The notes under the pieces were generated by a model. It made no database searches and was not told the DNA's origin. It saw nothing but the letters and a program-made list of their open reading frames with translations. Of a DNA stretch of 33,834 nt, positions 23,011-31,448 are shown one piece after another; positions within the stretch are counted from its first letter, which is position 1; each line of letters opens with the position of its first letter. The position numbers and the translations under genes are program-made. The DNA is taken from positions 1 to 33,834 of the forward strand of contig CANQBC010000022.1 in the NCBI GenBank assembly GCA_947589225.1, in the 5' to 3' direction. This DNA is from an uncultured Oscillospiraceae bacterium (GTDB lineage Bacteria; Bacillota; Clostridia; Oscillospirales; Oscillospiraceae).

Positions 23011-25233
23011 TCAGCTCTCAAGCTCCTCCAGGCAGGCGTCTATGTGTTTTTGGAATTCCGGGACTCCGGGAAACAGGTCGTTTGTCATCTCGTGCCAGAG
23101 GAACGTGCGGGACAGGCCGTCATATTTGAAGACCAGCATATCGCACCCCGGATACCCGGGCGAGACCCAGTCGTCCTCGGTCACATACATACCCCCGGCT
23201 ATGCCCACCTTCTCCGGGGTGACGGTGTGGAGCTCGTAGTTGAAGAAATAGACCTCCACGGTCCATCCCCCGTCCTTGGGCTGTTCCCAGTCAAAGGTGA
23301 CTCTCTCTATCCGCCAGTCGTCAAAAAGGGCCCTGTCAGAGTCATCCGCCCGTGAAAAAGTCCCGTCGGGATTTTCGGCAAGGACCTCCCCCTCCACGTA
23401 GGCGCGGGCGGCGTCCATGACCTCGGCCGGGATCCCCTCGTCCGCGCCGTCGATCACGTGGTCGTGCCAGGGCTTCTCCTCTTTATATACCCTCAGGTTC
23501 TCTCCGTCGAAGCAGACGAGACGCGTGTACATGTATGGTATATTGGAAGTATCGCCGGAGGGGGAGGAATAACAAGTGATCTTCATACAGCGGTCATGGG
23601 CCTCACAGTGATCCTGATAGTCCCAGGGGGCCTGCCCGTCGTTCAGGAGCGCGTCGATGTCCGCCCGGTAAAGCGTGCCGTCCCGCAGAAAGAATATCCC
23701 TATCCCGTCCACGAGCTCGTCGATCCCGTCCCCGTCCATGTCCACAAGCTGCGGCTCCTCCATGGCGGCTTGCAGCATCGGCGCCGCCTCACCCGTCCCG
23801 GTCACCCGGAAGTAGTCGTAGAGCATGGCTATACGGGAGAGAGACACATGCCCCATGTGGGATATACACACACCCTCACAGCCAAACAAGTCCCGGAAGG
23901 GGCTGATACCGGCTTCCCCGCCGAGGCCCGTCATGAATACGCGCCACTCATCGCCCACAAGCACCGCCGCTGCCCGCTCCCCCTTGTCATTTTCCAAGAG
24001 CGCCGTTACCTGTCCGCCGATCTCCACCCTTTCCACGACCGTCCCGTTGAAGCTCCCGGTGTTTTTCGCCTCCGGCGGCGTGTATGGCTCCAGGCCATCC
24101 AGCGGCACGACACGCTCCGGCTCCCCCTCCGGGAAAACGGCGGGCACGGCGGGGTCTGTCGGTTGGGTAGGGCCGGTGACACCGGGATTTGTGTCGTCCG
24201 ATGGCTTGTTGGACTTCTCCACCGGCTGCGCAAAGGAGCAGGCCGCCGCGGTCATCGCCACAGCCGCCGCCAGAGCCGCGGCCCACATCCGCCGTTTCAC
24301 GGGTCTGGCTATACGTTCTATCCGTTCCCAAAGGGCCTTTTTCCCGCCGCTCATGGTGGTGGCGCAGCTCAGAAGGTCGGTGGGAAGAGGCCGTGCCGTG
24401 ACCAGCACAAGCAGTGTGTTGCCGTAGGCCTTCCTCTCACCGTCACCCAGACACTTCAGGGCCCCCTCGTCGCAGAAGAGTTCCCCGTCCCGGCGGCTCA
24501 GCACCACGGCCAGCCACACCAGGGGATTCCACCAGTGAATCGCCAGCGCCGCGCACCGAAGGAGCGACCAGATATGGTCGCCATGGCGGAAGTGGGTCCC
24601 CTCATGGGCCAGCACGTGGCGAAGCATGACCGGGTCGTCGGCCGCTTTCGGATCCACATACACCGCAGGCCGAAAGATCCCGAAAAGACACGGCGAGGGA
24701 AGCCCGGCAAGAATGTATACCGACAGCGGGCAGCCCTCGCACGCAAGAGCGCGTCGCCGGCGGCGGATATTCAGGGCAAACCGAAGGTTGAACATCACCA
24801 GGATCAGTCCGGAGACTATGGCTCCGCCCAGCCAAAGCAAGCCCCATACGGCCCCAAGCTCCGGGGACGCGCCGCCCTGTGCGCCGCCTGATACGGCTCC
24901 CGACACATCACCTGGCGCGCCGCCTGACGCCGGCGTGACGGCAGGGATCCCGTCAGGCCGTCCCTGCCCGTTTCCGGCGGCTTCTCCGCCCTGAGACGCT
25001 GCCGGCAAGGTGACATCGGTCTGAACTGTCTGGACTCCCGCAGGCTTTTTTGACGCCGGCTCCCAGACTGGCACGGCAAACAGCTGTACGGGGACCAGCA
25101 GCCGCATCAGCACCAGGACCCACAGCGCGCATCGCAGGCCCGCGCCGATGTGTTTTCCCACCGCCGCCCGCAGCAGAACCACCGCCAGGATCAATAATGA
25201 AGAGGTCAACGCCCATTCCGCCCAAAACTTCAT
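23011..25233 (-). CDS. BlaR1/MecR1-family M56 membrane metalloprotease sensor
   Basis: 740 residues. Membrane segments lie at about 5-25 and 35-55, and another near 130-150 (VWGLLWLGGAIVSGLILVMF). The M56 zinc motif is in VLAHEGTHFRHGDHIWSLL (HExxH), followed by WWNPLVWLAVVLSRRDGELF with the third-ligand region. A last membrane segment ends near AAAVAMTAAACSFA (about 335). The 400-residue extracellular part has no penicillin-binding SxxK/KTG domain, so it is not a beta-lactam sensor of the BlaR1 type. It is rich in acidic residues and includes VDMDGDGIDELVDG, a calcium-loop-like motif. Its 4-bp overlap with the BlaI-type repressor indicates a sensor-repressor pair. Confidence 0.88.
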   Translation of the reverse strand: MKFWAEWALTSSLLILAVVLLRAAVGKHIGAGLRCALWVLVLMRLLVPVQLFAVPVWEPASKKPAGVQTVQTDVTLPAASQGGEAAGNGQGRPDGIPAVTPASGGAPGDVSGAVSGGAQGGASPELGAVWGLLWLGGAIVSGLILVMFNLRFALNIRRRRRALACEGCPLSVYILAGLPSPCLFGIFRPAVYVDPKAADDPVMLRHVLAHEGTHFRHGDHIWSLLRCAALAIHWWNPLVWLAVVLSRRDGELFCDEGALKCLGDGERKAYGNTLLVLVTARPLPTDLLSCATTMSGGKKALWERIERIARPVKRRMWAAALAAAVAMTAAACSFAQPVEKSNKPSDDTNPGVTGPTQPTDPAVPAVFPEGEPERVVPLDGLEPYTPPEAKNTGSFNGTVVERVEIGGQVTALLENDKGERAAAVLVGDEWRVFMTGLGGEAGISPFRDLFGCEGVCISHMGHVSLSRIAMLYDYFRVTGTGEAAPMLQAAMEEPQLVDMDGDGIDELVDGIGIFFLRDGTLYRADIDALLNDGQAPWDYQDHCEAHDRCMKITCYSSPSGDTSNIPYMYTRLVCFDGENLRVYKEEKPWHDHVIDGADEGIPAEVMDAARAYVEGEVLAENPDGTFSRADDSDRALFDDWRIERVTFDWEQPKDGGWTVEVYFFNYELHTVTPEKVGIAGGMYVTEDDWVSPGYPGCDMLVFKYDGLSRTFLWHEMTNDLFPGVPEFQKHIDACLEELES

Positions 25234-25613
25234 TGTTCGTCCCCTCTTTCCGCCTTTTCCAGAATTGCCTTCAGCTGAGCGATCTCCTCCCTGGTCAGCT
25301 CCTGACGCTCCGCCATGGCGCTCATCATCAGCTCCACGCTGCCCCGGTAGACCCGGTCGAGAAAGCTGCGGGTCTCGGCGACCACGGCCTCCTCCCTCTC
25401 CACCGCCGGGGCGTAAGACTTGGCCTTTCCCACTGTCTTACAGTGAACGAGGCCCTTCTCCTCCATCCGGCGCAGAGTGGTGATGGTAGTACTCTTGGCC
25501 CAGCCCACCTTCTTCCTCAGCTCCGCCACCAGTTGCATCACCGTCTGGGGATAATACTCCCACAGACAGTCCAGCACGTTCCATTCACTTCCCGTTAAAT
25601 GTGTCTGTCCCAT
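25230..25613 (-). CDS. BlaI/MecI/CopY-family repressor
   Basis: 127 residues. The winged helix starts LTGSEWNVLDCLWEYYPQTV and has the recognition region VGWAKSTTITTLRRMEEKGL. The C-terminal dimerisation helices (ETRSFLDRVYRGSVELMMSA) contain the region normally cut after signalling by BlaR1-type proteases. It represses its own operon at inverted-repeat operators and is released when the partner protease cleaves it. It is the first gene of the pair, and an inverted repeat overlaps the promoter upstream. Confidence 0.92.
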   Translation of the reverse strand: MGQTHLTGSEWNVLDCLWEYYPQTVMQLVAELRKKVGWAKSTTITTLRRMEEKGLVHCKTVGKAKSYAPAVEREEAVVAETRSFLDRVYRGSVELMMSAMAERQELTREEIAQLKAILEKAERGDEQ

Positions 25614-25636
25614 TTTATGACCCCCCTGGTTTACTT

Positions 25637-25674
25637 TGTAGACCTATCATAGCACAGTAGGTCTACATTGTCAA
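25637..25674 (-). promoter_or_regulatory. blaI-blaR1 promoter and operator
   Basis: On the minus strand TTGACA (25674-25669) and TATGAT (25651-25646) are 17 nt apart. A perfect inverted repeat TGTAGACCTA / TAGGTCTACA (25637-25646 and 25658-25667, 11-bp spacer) covers the -10 and spacer. The TGTA...TACA outer bases match BlaI/MecI-type operators. Confidence 0.85.
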
Positions 25675-25773
25675 CCATTTTTCTTATTTCCACCGCCAAT
25701 TAAGCGCAGGCGGGGGTATGTTTGTGACATTGCGGTATAACCGGGGTTTATTTCGTTGTATAAATGCGTCAAA

Positions 25774-25800
25774 CACGGGCGGGTTTGGAACCCGCCCGTG
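25774..25800. repeat. GC-rich inverted repeat
   Basis: CACGGGCGGGTT pairs perfectly with AACCCGCCCGTG around TGG. It shares its core ACGGGCGGG with the terminator at 25871-25894, so the tRNA fragment is flanked by two similar hairpins. Confidence 0.7.
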
Positions 25801-25832
25801 CAAACGATCCTTCAATCAATCAACTCGCAGAG

Positions 25833-25860
25833 GAGGGTTCAAATCCCTCCTTCTCCCCCA
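25833..25860 (+). pseudogene. 3' fragment of a tRNA gene (T arm, acceptor strand, CCA)
   Basis: GAGGG-TTCAAAT-CCCTC forms a canonical 5-bp T arm with a 7-nt loop. CTTCTCC follows as the acceptor strand, then a discriminator C and an encoded CCA. The matching 5' acceptor (GGAGAAG), D arm and anticodon arm are absent upstream. Such tRNA 3' ends are typical attachment-site scars left by integrases that target tRNA genes. The amino-acid identity cannot be read. Confidence 0.65.
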
Positions 25861-25870
25861 TCACACGAAA

Positions 25871-25894
25871 ACGGGCGGGGTCTCCCCCGCCCGT
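25871..25894 (-). terminator. Terminator of the cellulase operon
   Basis: ACGGGCGGGG pairs with CCCCGCCCGT just downstream of the GH5 stop, and TTTT follows on the minus strand. Confidence 0.85.
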
Positions 25895-25900
25895 ATCCAT

Positions 25901-27307
25901 TTAAGATTCCACGATAAACCCGATATCCCCCACGGATCCCCCGGCCGGGATGGCGGCGTTATACTCCACGGGAGTCACCGTGAGACTTCCGCCGTTCTTT
26001 GTGAAAACGCCGTTCCAGGAATTGAGCAGGGCAAAGTCCCCGCCCATGTCAAGCTCGACGCGCCAGGAGGCGGCGGGGGCGGCGCCTGAATTTGACACCG
26101 TAAGGGCATACTGGGTGCAGGTCTTGCCCCCGGAATCCCAGGCGTTGACCGCCTCCAATTTCCAAGTGAGGTTTTCACCCCCCTGTACCTCCCCCTGCGG
26201 GGGCGGCGCGGGGGCGGTCTGAGGGGTGTCCGAGCCCTGTTGGGAGGCGGTCTGCCCCCCGTCGGAGCCCGTTCCGGAGGTTGATCCCGATAAAATTCCC
26301 AGTAAGTATTTTCCTGCCCCCGTCAGGTCGCCGTCCCCGAAGCCGGAGGTCTTGTCCGTGGAGCTGGAAATAATCGCCGAAGACTCGTTTTTATTGGACA
26401 GGCTCCACATCATGGAGCTGATGTTGTATTGATCCAGGAGCTCCATCCACCTGTCGGCCTCCCGTGTATCCAACGCGCCGTTCCCAGACGCGTCGGTGAT
26501 CCCGTACTCGGAGACGAAAACGGGAAGGCCGGCCTCGACGGCGCTTTGCAGCGTGCTTCTCAGATCCGCCTTGTGGGTGCCGGAGTAAAAGTGAAGGGTA
26601 TACATAACATTGCCGTACCCGGTTATGGGATCCCGGGCGGCCTCATCCACCCGCTGGGACCAGTTGGGGGTGCCCACCAGGATCACGGCGTCCGGGGCAT
26701 TTTCTCGGATCACCGGGATAACGGCCTGGGCGTAACTCTTGATCCGCGCCCAGGTAGTGCCGCCGTTTGGCTCGTTGCATATCTCATAAATAACGTTGTC
26801 ATAACCGGCAAGCTGGGCGGATATCGTTCTGAAAAAGTCCACGGCCTCGGACTTATAGGTGTTGGGATCCCCGTCGGAGAGGATATGCCAGTCCACAATG
26901 ACGTACATATCGCTGTCGGCGGCGTATTTGACCCCGTCCAGGACGAGCTTTCTGAGCGTCTCCCTGTCCCCGCCGGTGCAGTAGCCGCCGTACTCGGCGG
27001 TGTACATGGCAAGGCGCACGCAGTTGGCGCCCCAGTCGGCGGACATCTCCCGGAAGAGATCGGCATTGACGAACTGGGGGAACCAGGCGAGGCCGTGGGT
27101 GCTGGCGCCGCGCAGCTGCACCTTCCGCCCGTCCTCCCCCACGAGATAAGCGCCGTCCACGGAGAGCTTCCCGGCGGTGGAGGGGCGCTGCTCCGAGGGT
27201 TCCCCGGTCTGCGTACCCAGCTTGTCCATGGTGTCGGAGATCCCGGCATTCAGGAGGCTTGAGATCACCATCAGAATGGCGGCGATCAGCTTCGCGATCC
27301 TACTCAT
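25901..27307 (-). CDS. GH5 endoglucanase with CBM2-like C-terminal domain
   Basis: 468 residues. A signal sequence or anchor opens the protein (MSRIAKLIAAILMVISSLLN). The GH5 barrel covers about 45-335: LRGASTHGLAWFPQF, VIVDWHILSDGDPN, VIYEICNEPNGGTTW (acid/base Glu) and VFVSEYGITDASG (nucleophile Glu). A Ser/Gly/Gln/Pro-rich linker (about 340-380) leads to an 85-residue domain with WNGVFTKNGG and YNAAIPAGGSVGDIGF, as in CBM2-like cellulose-binding modules. It should cut beta-1,4-glucan outside the cell. The start overlaps the NUDIX-fusion stop (ATGA), so it is translated as the last gene of a redox/repair operon, an odd setting for a cellulase. Confidence 0.92.
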   Translation of the reverse strand: MSRIAKLIAAILMVISSLLNAGISDTMDKLGTQTGEPSEQRPSTAGKLSVDGAYLVGEDGRKVQLRGASTHGLAWFPQFVNADLFREMSADWGANCVRLAMYTAEYGGYCTGGDRETLRKLVLDGVKYAADSDMYVIVDWHILSDGDPNTYKSEAVDFFRTISAQLAGYDNVIYEICNEPNGGTTWARIKSYAQAVIPVIRENAPDAVILVGTPNWSQRVDEAARDPITGYGNVMYTLHFYSGTHKADLRSTLQSAVEAGLPVFVSEYGITDASGNGALDTREADRWMELLDQYNISSMMWSLSNKNESSAIISSSTDKTSGFGDGDLTGAGKYLLGILSGSTSGTGSDGGQTASQQGSDTPQTAPAPPPQGEVQGGENLTWKLEAVNAWDSGGKTCTQYALTVSNSGAAPAASWRVELDMGGDFALLNSWNGVFTKNGGSLTVTPVEYNAAIPAGGSVGDIGFIVES

Positions 27308-28191
27308 CCGTTCTCCTTCCCGGTCATATGGGCTATGTCAAGCTCCAGCACGGTCGTCGCCTTAAATTCGGCGTCGATGGTCTTTTCCCGGTGTTCGGGG
27401 GTGTCGGCGGGGGCGTATTCCAGCGCCAAGGCCCGGAGGGCGGCGCGCTTCTCCCCCTCGTCCGTGACCTCACGGATCGTGCCGAAGGCGATGGCGCTCT
27501 GATAGTGGGTGGTGTACCGCCGCGCGTCCACGATGTCCCGCGTCACCACGCAGAAGGACGCCCTGGGGTCGCGCCTCACCGCGTCCAGCTTCTGGCCGGC
27601 TTTCGCGCCGTGGAAGTAGATCTTCCCGTCCCGGTAGACATAACTCAGCGGCACGCCGTAGGGCCAGCCCTCGTCCCCACAGAGGGACAGGACGCCGTCA
27701 AAGCCTCCCTTTATGATCTCTTCGCACCGTTCCCGATCCACCTCCCGTTCATGCCGCCGCATGGGGCGGAAAAACCACGCCTCCGGGTGCCGGTCGAGGT
27801 ATCTGTCCGCCGCCAGGAGCGTCTCCCTGTCGGACTGGTGGGTAAGCATGACAAGGGCGTCGGCAAGCTCCGCCCACTCGACGGCCACGACCTCCTCCGG
27901 CTGGGGAACGGTATCGGTGGAACCGGCGTAAGCGAGGAAGAAGGTGACGTCCTTCAGGCAGCCCTCGTAGGGGGAGTAGCGGATGGTGTGGGAAAAGCCG
28001 TCTACAAACTCCACTTCAAGGCCCGTCTCCTCGCGGATCTCCCGCGAGGCAGTCTCATGCTCCGTCTCGGCGCCCTCCACATGGCCCTTGCAGATGGAGG
28101 TGTGGCCCTTGACCATATGCTCCGCAAGGTAGAGACGTCTGCCGTTCTTCACAGTGAACACAACGGCGCCGCAGCTTTTTTCATAAATCAT
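27304..28191 (-). CDS. NUDIX hydrolase fused to a PNPOx/NimA-like flavin-binding domain
   Basis: 295 residues. Residues 1-140 are a NUDIX hydrolase with a perfect box (Gly at about 36, then REIREETGL), usually acting on nucleoside diphosphate derivatives such as Ap4A or oxidised nucleotides. Residues about 143-290 match the pyridoxamine-phosphate-oxidase-like split barrel of NimA/nitroreductase-type proteins: MRRHEREVDRERCEEII, WPYGVPLSYVYRDGKIYFHG, then GQKLDAVRRDPRASFCVV. Both domains look complete and are joined in frame. It starts 9 nt after the fRMsr stop and overlaps the cellulase start. The pairing suggests a role against oxidised or xenobiotic compounds, but the substrates are unknown. 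Confidence 0.85.
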   Translation of the reverse strand: MIYEKSCGAVVFTVKNGRRLYLAEHMVKGHTSICKGHVEGAETEHETASREIREETGLEVEFVDGFSHTIRYSPYEGCLKDVTFFLAYAGSTDTVPQPEEVVAVEWAELADALVMLTHQSDRETLLAADRYLDRHPEAWFFRPMRRHEREVDRERCEEIIKGGFDGVLSLCGDEGWPYGVPLSYVYRDGKIYFHGAKAGQKLDAVRRDPRASFCVVTRDIVDARRYTTHYQSAIAFGTIREVTDEGEKRAALRALALEYAPADTPEHREKTIDAEFKATTVLELDIAHMTGKENG

Positions 28192-28200
28192 CTTCTCACC

Positions 28201-28683
28201 TCACGCAAATCTTGCAAGAGGCTCGACGCAGTTTTCAAGCCCCCGTCTGTCATCATCGGTAAAATGCCCCGGAAGGACGCTGTCCATATCGAGAACGCCC
28301 CACATGCGCCCGTCCCCGCCCCGCAGGGGAACGACGATCTCCGAGTGGGTGTTACAGTCACAGGCGATGTGTCCGGCAAAGCAGCCCACATCCTCCACCA
28401 CCTGGGCCCTGTCCTCAAGCCACGCCGTGCCGCACACGCCGGCGCCCCGGGCGATCCTGCTCACCGCCGGGCGGCCCTGAAAGGGGCCGAGGACAAGCTC
28501 CTCCCCGGATATGAGGTAGAAGCCCACCCAGTTGGCGTGGGGGAACGCCCGGGCCAGAACTGCGGAGAAGTTGGCCAGGGCCGCCGTCCTGTCGGTCTCG
28601 CCTCCGGTGTACAGGTCGAGTTGCCGGGAGAGCACCCTGTAAAATTCCGCCTTGTCGGCGGGGTATTCAACGTCTATGTACAT
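28201..28683 (-). CDS. Free methionine-(R)-sulfoxide reductase (GAF domain)
   Basis: 160 residues, YebR/fRMsr type. These GAF-fold enzymes reduce free Met-R-sulfoxide with thioredoxin, using conserved cysteines. Visible: ANWVGFYLISGEELVLGPFQ, GAGVCGTAW (Cys), then CFAGHIACDC (resolving and catalytic Cys) and SEIVVPL. The length equals the family norm. It is the first gene of the operon, behind a sigma-A-like promoter. Confidence 0.9.
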   Translation of the reverse strand: MYIDVEYPADKAEFYRVLSRQLDLYTGGETDRTAALANFSAVLARAFPHANWVGFYLISGEELVLGPFQGRPAVSRIARGAGVCGTAWLEDRAQVVEDVGCFAGHIACDCNTHSEIVVPLRGGDGRMWGVLDMDSVLPGHFTDDDRRGLENCVEPLARFA

Positions 28684-28707
28684 TTTTACCGCATCCCTTC
28701 CGGGAAT

Positions 28708-28736
28708 ACTTTAGCACAGAACCGGTGGGAATGCAA
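28708..28736 (-). promoter_or_regulatory. Promoter of the fRMsr-NUDIX-cellulase operon
   Basis: TTGCAT (28736-28731) and TAAAGT (28713-28708) at 17-nt spacing on the minus strand, placed 25 nt before the first gene. Confidence 0.55.
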
Positions 28737-28747
28737 GAGCCGGACGC

Positions 28748-28788
28748 GTGTCGGCGCGGCGCGAGAGTGTGTCGGCGCGGCGCGAGAG
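28748..28788. repeat. Two tandem copies of a 20-bp GC-rich repeat
   Basis: GTGTCGGCGCGGCGCGAGAG occurs at 28748-28767 and 28769-28788, with period 21. It lies upstream of the operon promoter. No function is apparent. Confidence 0.8.
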
Positions 28789-28812
28789 CCGGTACGCCAA
28801 AGCCCCCGACAC

Positions 28813-28842
28813 AAAAAAGCGCCCCCTCGGGGGCGCTTTTTT
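28813..28842 (-). terminator. Bidirectional terminator of the pentose operon
   Basis: AAAAAAGCGCCCCC and GGGGGCGCTTTTTT pair around TC, 6 nt after the transaldolase stop. It works in either direction but serves the minus-strand operon. Confidence 0.92.
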
Positions 28843-28848
28843 GCGGGT

Positions 28849-29502
28849 TCACTCACCGAAAACGGCGATGTAGTCCTTTTTGAATTTCTCGATGCCGGCG
28901 TCGGTAAGGGGGTGATGGAGCATCTGCTCAATGACGCTGTAAGGGATGGTGGCGATGTGCGCCCCCGCCAGGGCGCACTGGGTCACATGGATGGGGTTGC
29001 GGATGGAGGCGCAGATGATCTCGGTGTCGAAGCCGTAGTTGTCGAAGATGGTGACGATGTCCTCGATAAGCGCCACGCCCTCGGTGGAGATATCGTCCAG
29101 ACGGCCAAGGAACGGGGAGACGTAGGTGGCGCCGGCCCGGGCGGCCAGGAGAGCCTGGTTGGCGGTAAAAATCAGGGTAACGTTGGTCTTAATGCCCTCG
29201 GCGTGCAGAACCTTGACGGCCTTGAGTCCTTCCGCGGTCATGGGGATCTTGACCACCATATTGGGGTGGATGGCGGCGATCTCGCGGCCCTCCTTTATCA
29301 TACCCTCGGCGTCGGTGGTGGTGGCCTTGACCTCGCCGGAGATGGGGCCGTCCACAATGGAGGTGATCTCACGAATGACCTCGACAAAGTCGCGGCCCTC
29401 CTTGGCGATCAGGCTGGGGTTGGTGGTGACGCCGCAGATGACGCCCAGGTCGTTCGCGCGGCGGATGTCCTCCACATGGGCGGTGTCGATAAAGAGTTTC
29501 AT
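28849..29502 (-). CDS. Transaldolase / fructose-6-phosphate aldolase family
   Basis: 217 residues, the size of the short transaldolase (FSA/TalC) class. [32 protein letters not shown], the Schiff-base Lys in [11 protein letters not shown], and [20 protein letters not shown] with FLGRLDD are all present. In this class some members act as transaldolases and others as Fru6P or sedoheptulose-type aldolases; the neighbouring transketolase genes favour pentose-phosphate interconversion. It is last in the operon, after a 143-bp gap (29503-29645) that holds no recognisable gene. GGAGGATAA precedes the ATG. Confidence 0.93.
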   Translation of the reverse strand: MKLFIDTAHVEDIRRANDLGVICGVTTNPSLIAKEGRDFVEVIREITSIVDGPISGEVKATTTDAEGMIKEGREIAAIHPNMVVKIPMTAEGLKAVKVLHAEGIKTNVTLIFTANQALLAARAGATYVSPFLGRLDDISTEGVALIEDIVTIFDNYGFDTEIICASIRNPIHVTQCALAGAHIATIPYSVIEQMLHHPLTDAGIEKFKKDYIAVFGE

Positions 29503-29645
29503 AATGGTTTATCCTCCTAAAAATATAGTTTCTGGTTATCGGACGGGCAAAAGAAACGGCGCCTCCAGGCTTCCGCAGGGGCCGACGCCCGCATCGGCAC
29601 GGTTTTGGAGCATTTTAAGGCGACGCGGGGTCGGCTCCCGTCACC

Positions 29646-30584
29646 TTAAAACTCCTTGACCACCTTTGCGATGTTCTCCGCGCTGAGGCCAAATTGCTTG
29701 AGGAGGGCGGCGGCGGGGCCGGAGTGGCCGAACTCGTCGTTGACGCCGACTCTCTTGACCTTGCAGGGGATGCCGGACTCGGCCACGGCGGCGCAGACCG
29801 CCTCGCCCAGGCCGCCGACAACGGAGTGCTCCTCCGCCGTGACGATCCTGCCGCACTCCTTTGCCGCCTTCAGGACAAGCTCGGTGTCCAAGGGCTTTAT
29901 CGTGCAAAGGTTGATGACCCGGGCGTGGATGCCCTCGGCCTTCAGCGCCTCGGCGGCCTGAAGCGCCTCGTAGACCATGAGGCCCGTGGCAATGACGGCC
30001 ACGTCGTCTCCCTCCCGGAGAGTCTCGCCCTTTCCTATCTCAAATTTGAAATTGTTCTCGTCGTGGAAAACGGGGATCGCAAGCCTTCCGAACCTGAGAT
30101 ACACCGGCCCCACGTGCTCGTAGGCGGCGCGGACAGCGGCCTCAGCCTCCACCGCGTCTGAGGGGCACAGCACGACCATGCCCGGAATGGAGCGCATCAG
30201 GGCGAAGTCCTCACAGCACTGGTGGGAAGCGCCGTCCTCGCCGACGCTGATGCCGCCGTGGGTGGCGCCGATCTTCACATTGAGATGCGGATAGCCGATG
30301 GAGTTGCGCACCTGCTCAAAAGCCCGACCGGCGGCAAACATGGCAAAGGAGCTGGCGAAGGGAACAAGGCCCATGGAGGCCGCGCCCGCGGCCACGGCCA
30401 TCATGTTGCCCTCGGCGATGCCGCACTCAAAGTGCCGGTTCGGGAACGCCTTTCTGAACACGCCGGTCTTGGTGGCGGCGGCCAGATCCGCGTCAAAGAC
30501 TATGAGATCCTCATGCTCCTCGCCCAGCTTGACCAGGGCCGTTCCGTAGCCGTCGCGGGTAGCCATTTTCTTTATATCGCTCAT
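29646..30584 (-). CDS. Transketolase, C-terminal subunit
   Basis: 312 residues from the ATG at 30584 (GGAGG 9 nt upstream). It holds the pyrimidine-binding and C-terminal transketolase domains: GYGTALVKLGEEHEDLIVFD, FECGIAEGNMMAVAAG (with the catalytic Glu), GGISVGEDGASHQCCEDFAL and RVINLCTIKPLD. It pairs with the N-terminal subunit one nucleotide upstream; together they form one thiamine diphosphate enzyme, as is usual in Clostridia and archaea. It interconverts xylulose-5-P/ribose-5-P with sedoheptulose-7-P/glyceraldehyde-3-P. Confidence 0.94.
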   Translation of the reverse strand: MSDIKKMATRDGYGTALVKLGEEHEDLIVFDADLAAATKTGVFRKAFPNRHFECGIAEGNMMAVAAGAASMGLVPFASSFAMFAAGRAFEQVRNSIGYPHLNVKIGATHGGISVGEDGASHQCCEDFALMRSIPGMVVLCPSDAVEAEAAVRAAYEHVGPVYLRFGRLAIPVFHDENNFKFEIGKGETLREGDDVAVIATGLMVYEALQAAEALKAEGIHARVINLCTIKPLDTELVLKAAKECGRIVTAEEHSVVGGLGEAVCAAVAESGIPCKVKRVGVNDEFGHSGPAAALLKQFGLSAENIAKVVKEF

Positions 30585-30585
30585 C

Positions 30586-31431
30586 TTATTTCGCCTCCAA
30601 TTCCGCAAGATGCGCGTTCAGCTCGTTCATGGCGGTCTCGTACTCGGCGTCGCCCGGCGCCTTGCCGTGCCATTCCACGGCGTCCTGCATGTAGCTGACG
30701 CCCATACCCTTTATGGTGTGCATCACGATGCCGAAGGGCTTGCCCTTTGTCTCCCTCGCCTTTTGGAACGCGGCCTCCATCTCGTCGAAGTTGTGGCCGT
30801 CGATCTCCATAGCCTCAAAGCCGAAGGCTCGCAGCTTTGCCGCGATGTCGCCGGAATCCATGACGTCGCTCGTCCGGCCGTCGATCTGAAGGCCGTTCTT
30901 GTCGATGAGGGCGACAAAATTGTCCAGCTTATAGTTGGCGGCAAACATGAACGCCTCCCAGACCTGGCCCTCCTCGATCTCACCGTCGCCCAGAAGCGTA
31001 TAGACCCGGCAGGTTTTGCCCATGTGCCTGGCGGCCAGCGCCATGCCCGCGGCGGCGCTGACGCCCTGGCCAAGAGAGCCGGTGGACATATCGACACCCG
31101 GTGTTGAATTCATATTGGGGTGCCCCTGGAGGTGGCTCCCGATCTGGCGCAGGGTCAAAAGATCCTCCCAGGGAAAGAAGCCGCGAAGGGCGAGAGCGGC
31201 GTATAGGCCAGGGGCGGTGTGCCCCTTGGACAATACAAAGCGGTCACGATCCGGGTCTTGGGGATTTTTCGGGTCAACGTTCAGCTCTTTGAAATAGAGG
31301 TAGGTGAACAGATCCGCCGCGGAGAGGGAACCGCCGGGGTGGCCCGCCTTGGCCGCGTGGGTGCCCTCGATGATACCCATACGCACCTTTGTCGCCCTTA
31401 TGGCGAGGTCTTTCTTTTCCAAATCAGTCAT
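30586..31431 (-). CDS. Transketolase, N-terminal subunit
   Basis: 281 residues from the ATG at 31431 (GGAGG upstream, slightly long 12-nt gap). It carries the thiamine-diphosphate domain: AKAGHPGGSLSAADL, RFVLSKGHTAPGLYAAL, GSLGQGVSAAAGMALA and LLGDGEIEEGQVWEA followed by LIDKNGLQIDG. The stop is 1 nt before the start of the C-terminal subunit, so the two are coupled. Its ribosome binding site overlaps the ancestral stop of the epimerase gene, showing how tight the operon was before that gene's frameshift. Confidence 0.94.
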   Translation of the reverse strand: MTDLEKKDLAIRATKVRMGIIEGTHAAKAGHPGGSLSAADLFTYLYFKELNVDPKNPQDPDRDRFVLSKGHTAPGLYAALALRGFFPWEDLLTLRQIGSHLQGHPNMNSTPGVDMSTGSLGQGVSAAAGMALAARHMGKTCRVYTLLGDGEIEEGQVWEAFMFAANYKLDNFVALIDKNGLQIDGRTSDVMDSGDIAAKLRAFGFEAMEIDGHNFDEMEAAFQKARETKGKPFGIVMHTIKGMGVSYMQDAVEWHGKAPGDAEYETAMNELNAHLAELEAK

Positions 31432-31448
31432 ATGTAAAGCAAACCTCC

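Noticed and set aside
25740-25860. A complete tRNA gene
   Set aside because: Only the T arm and 3' acceptor strand are present. No D arm, anticodon arm or complementary 5' acceptor was found in the 75-90 bases upstream.
27259-29520. A 753-codon open frame on the plus strand
   Set aside because: It is antisense to four recognisable genes (GH5 start, NUDIX fusion, fRMsr, transaldolase) and crosses a bidirectional terminator; a shadow frame.
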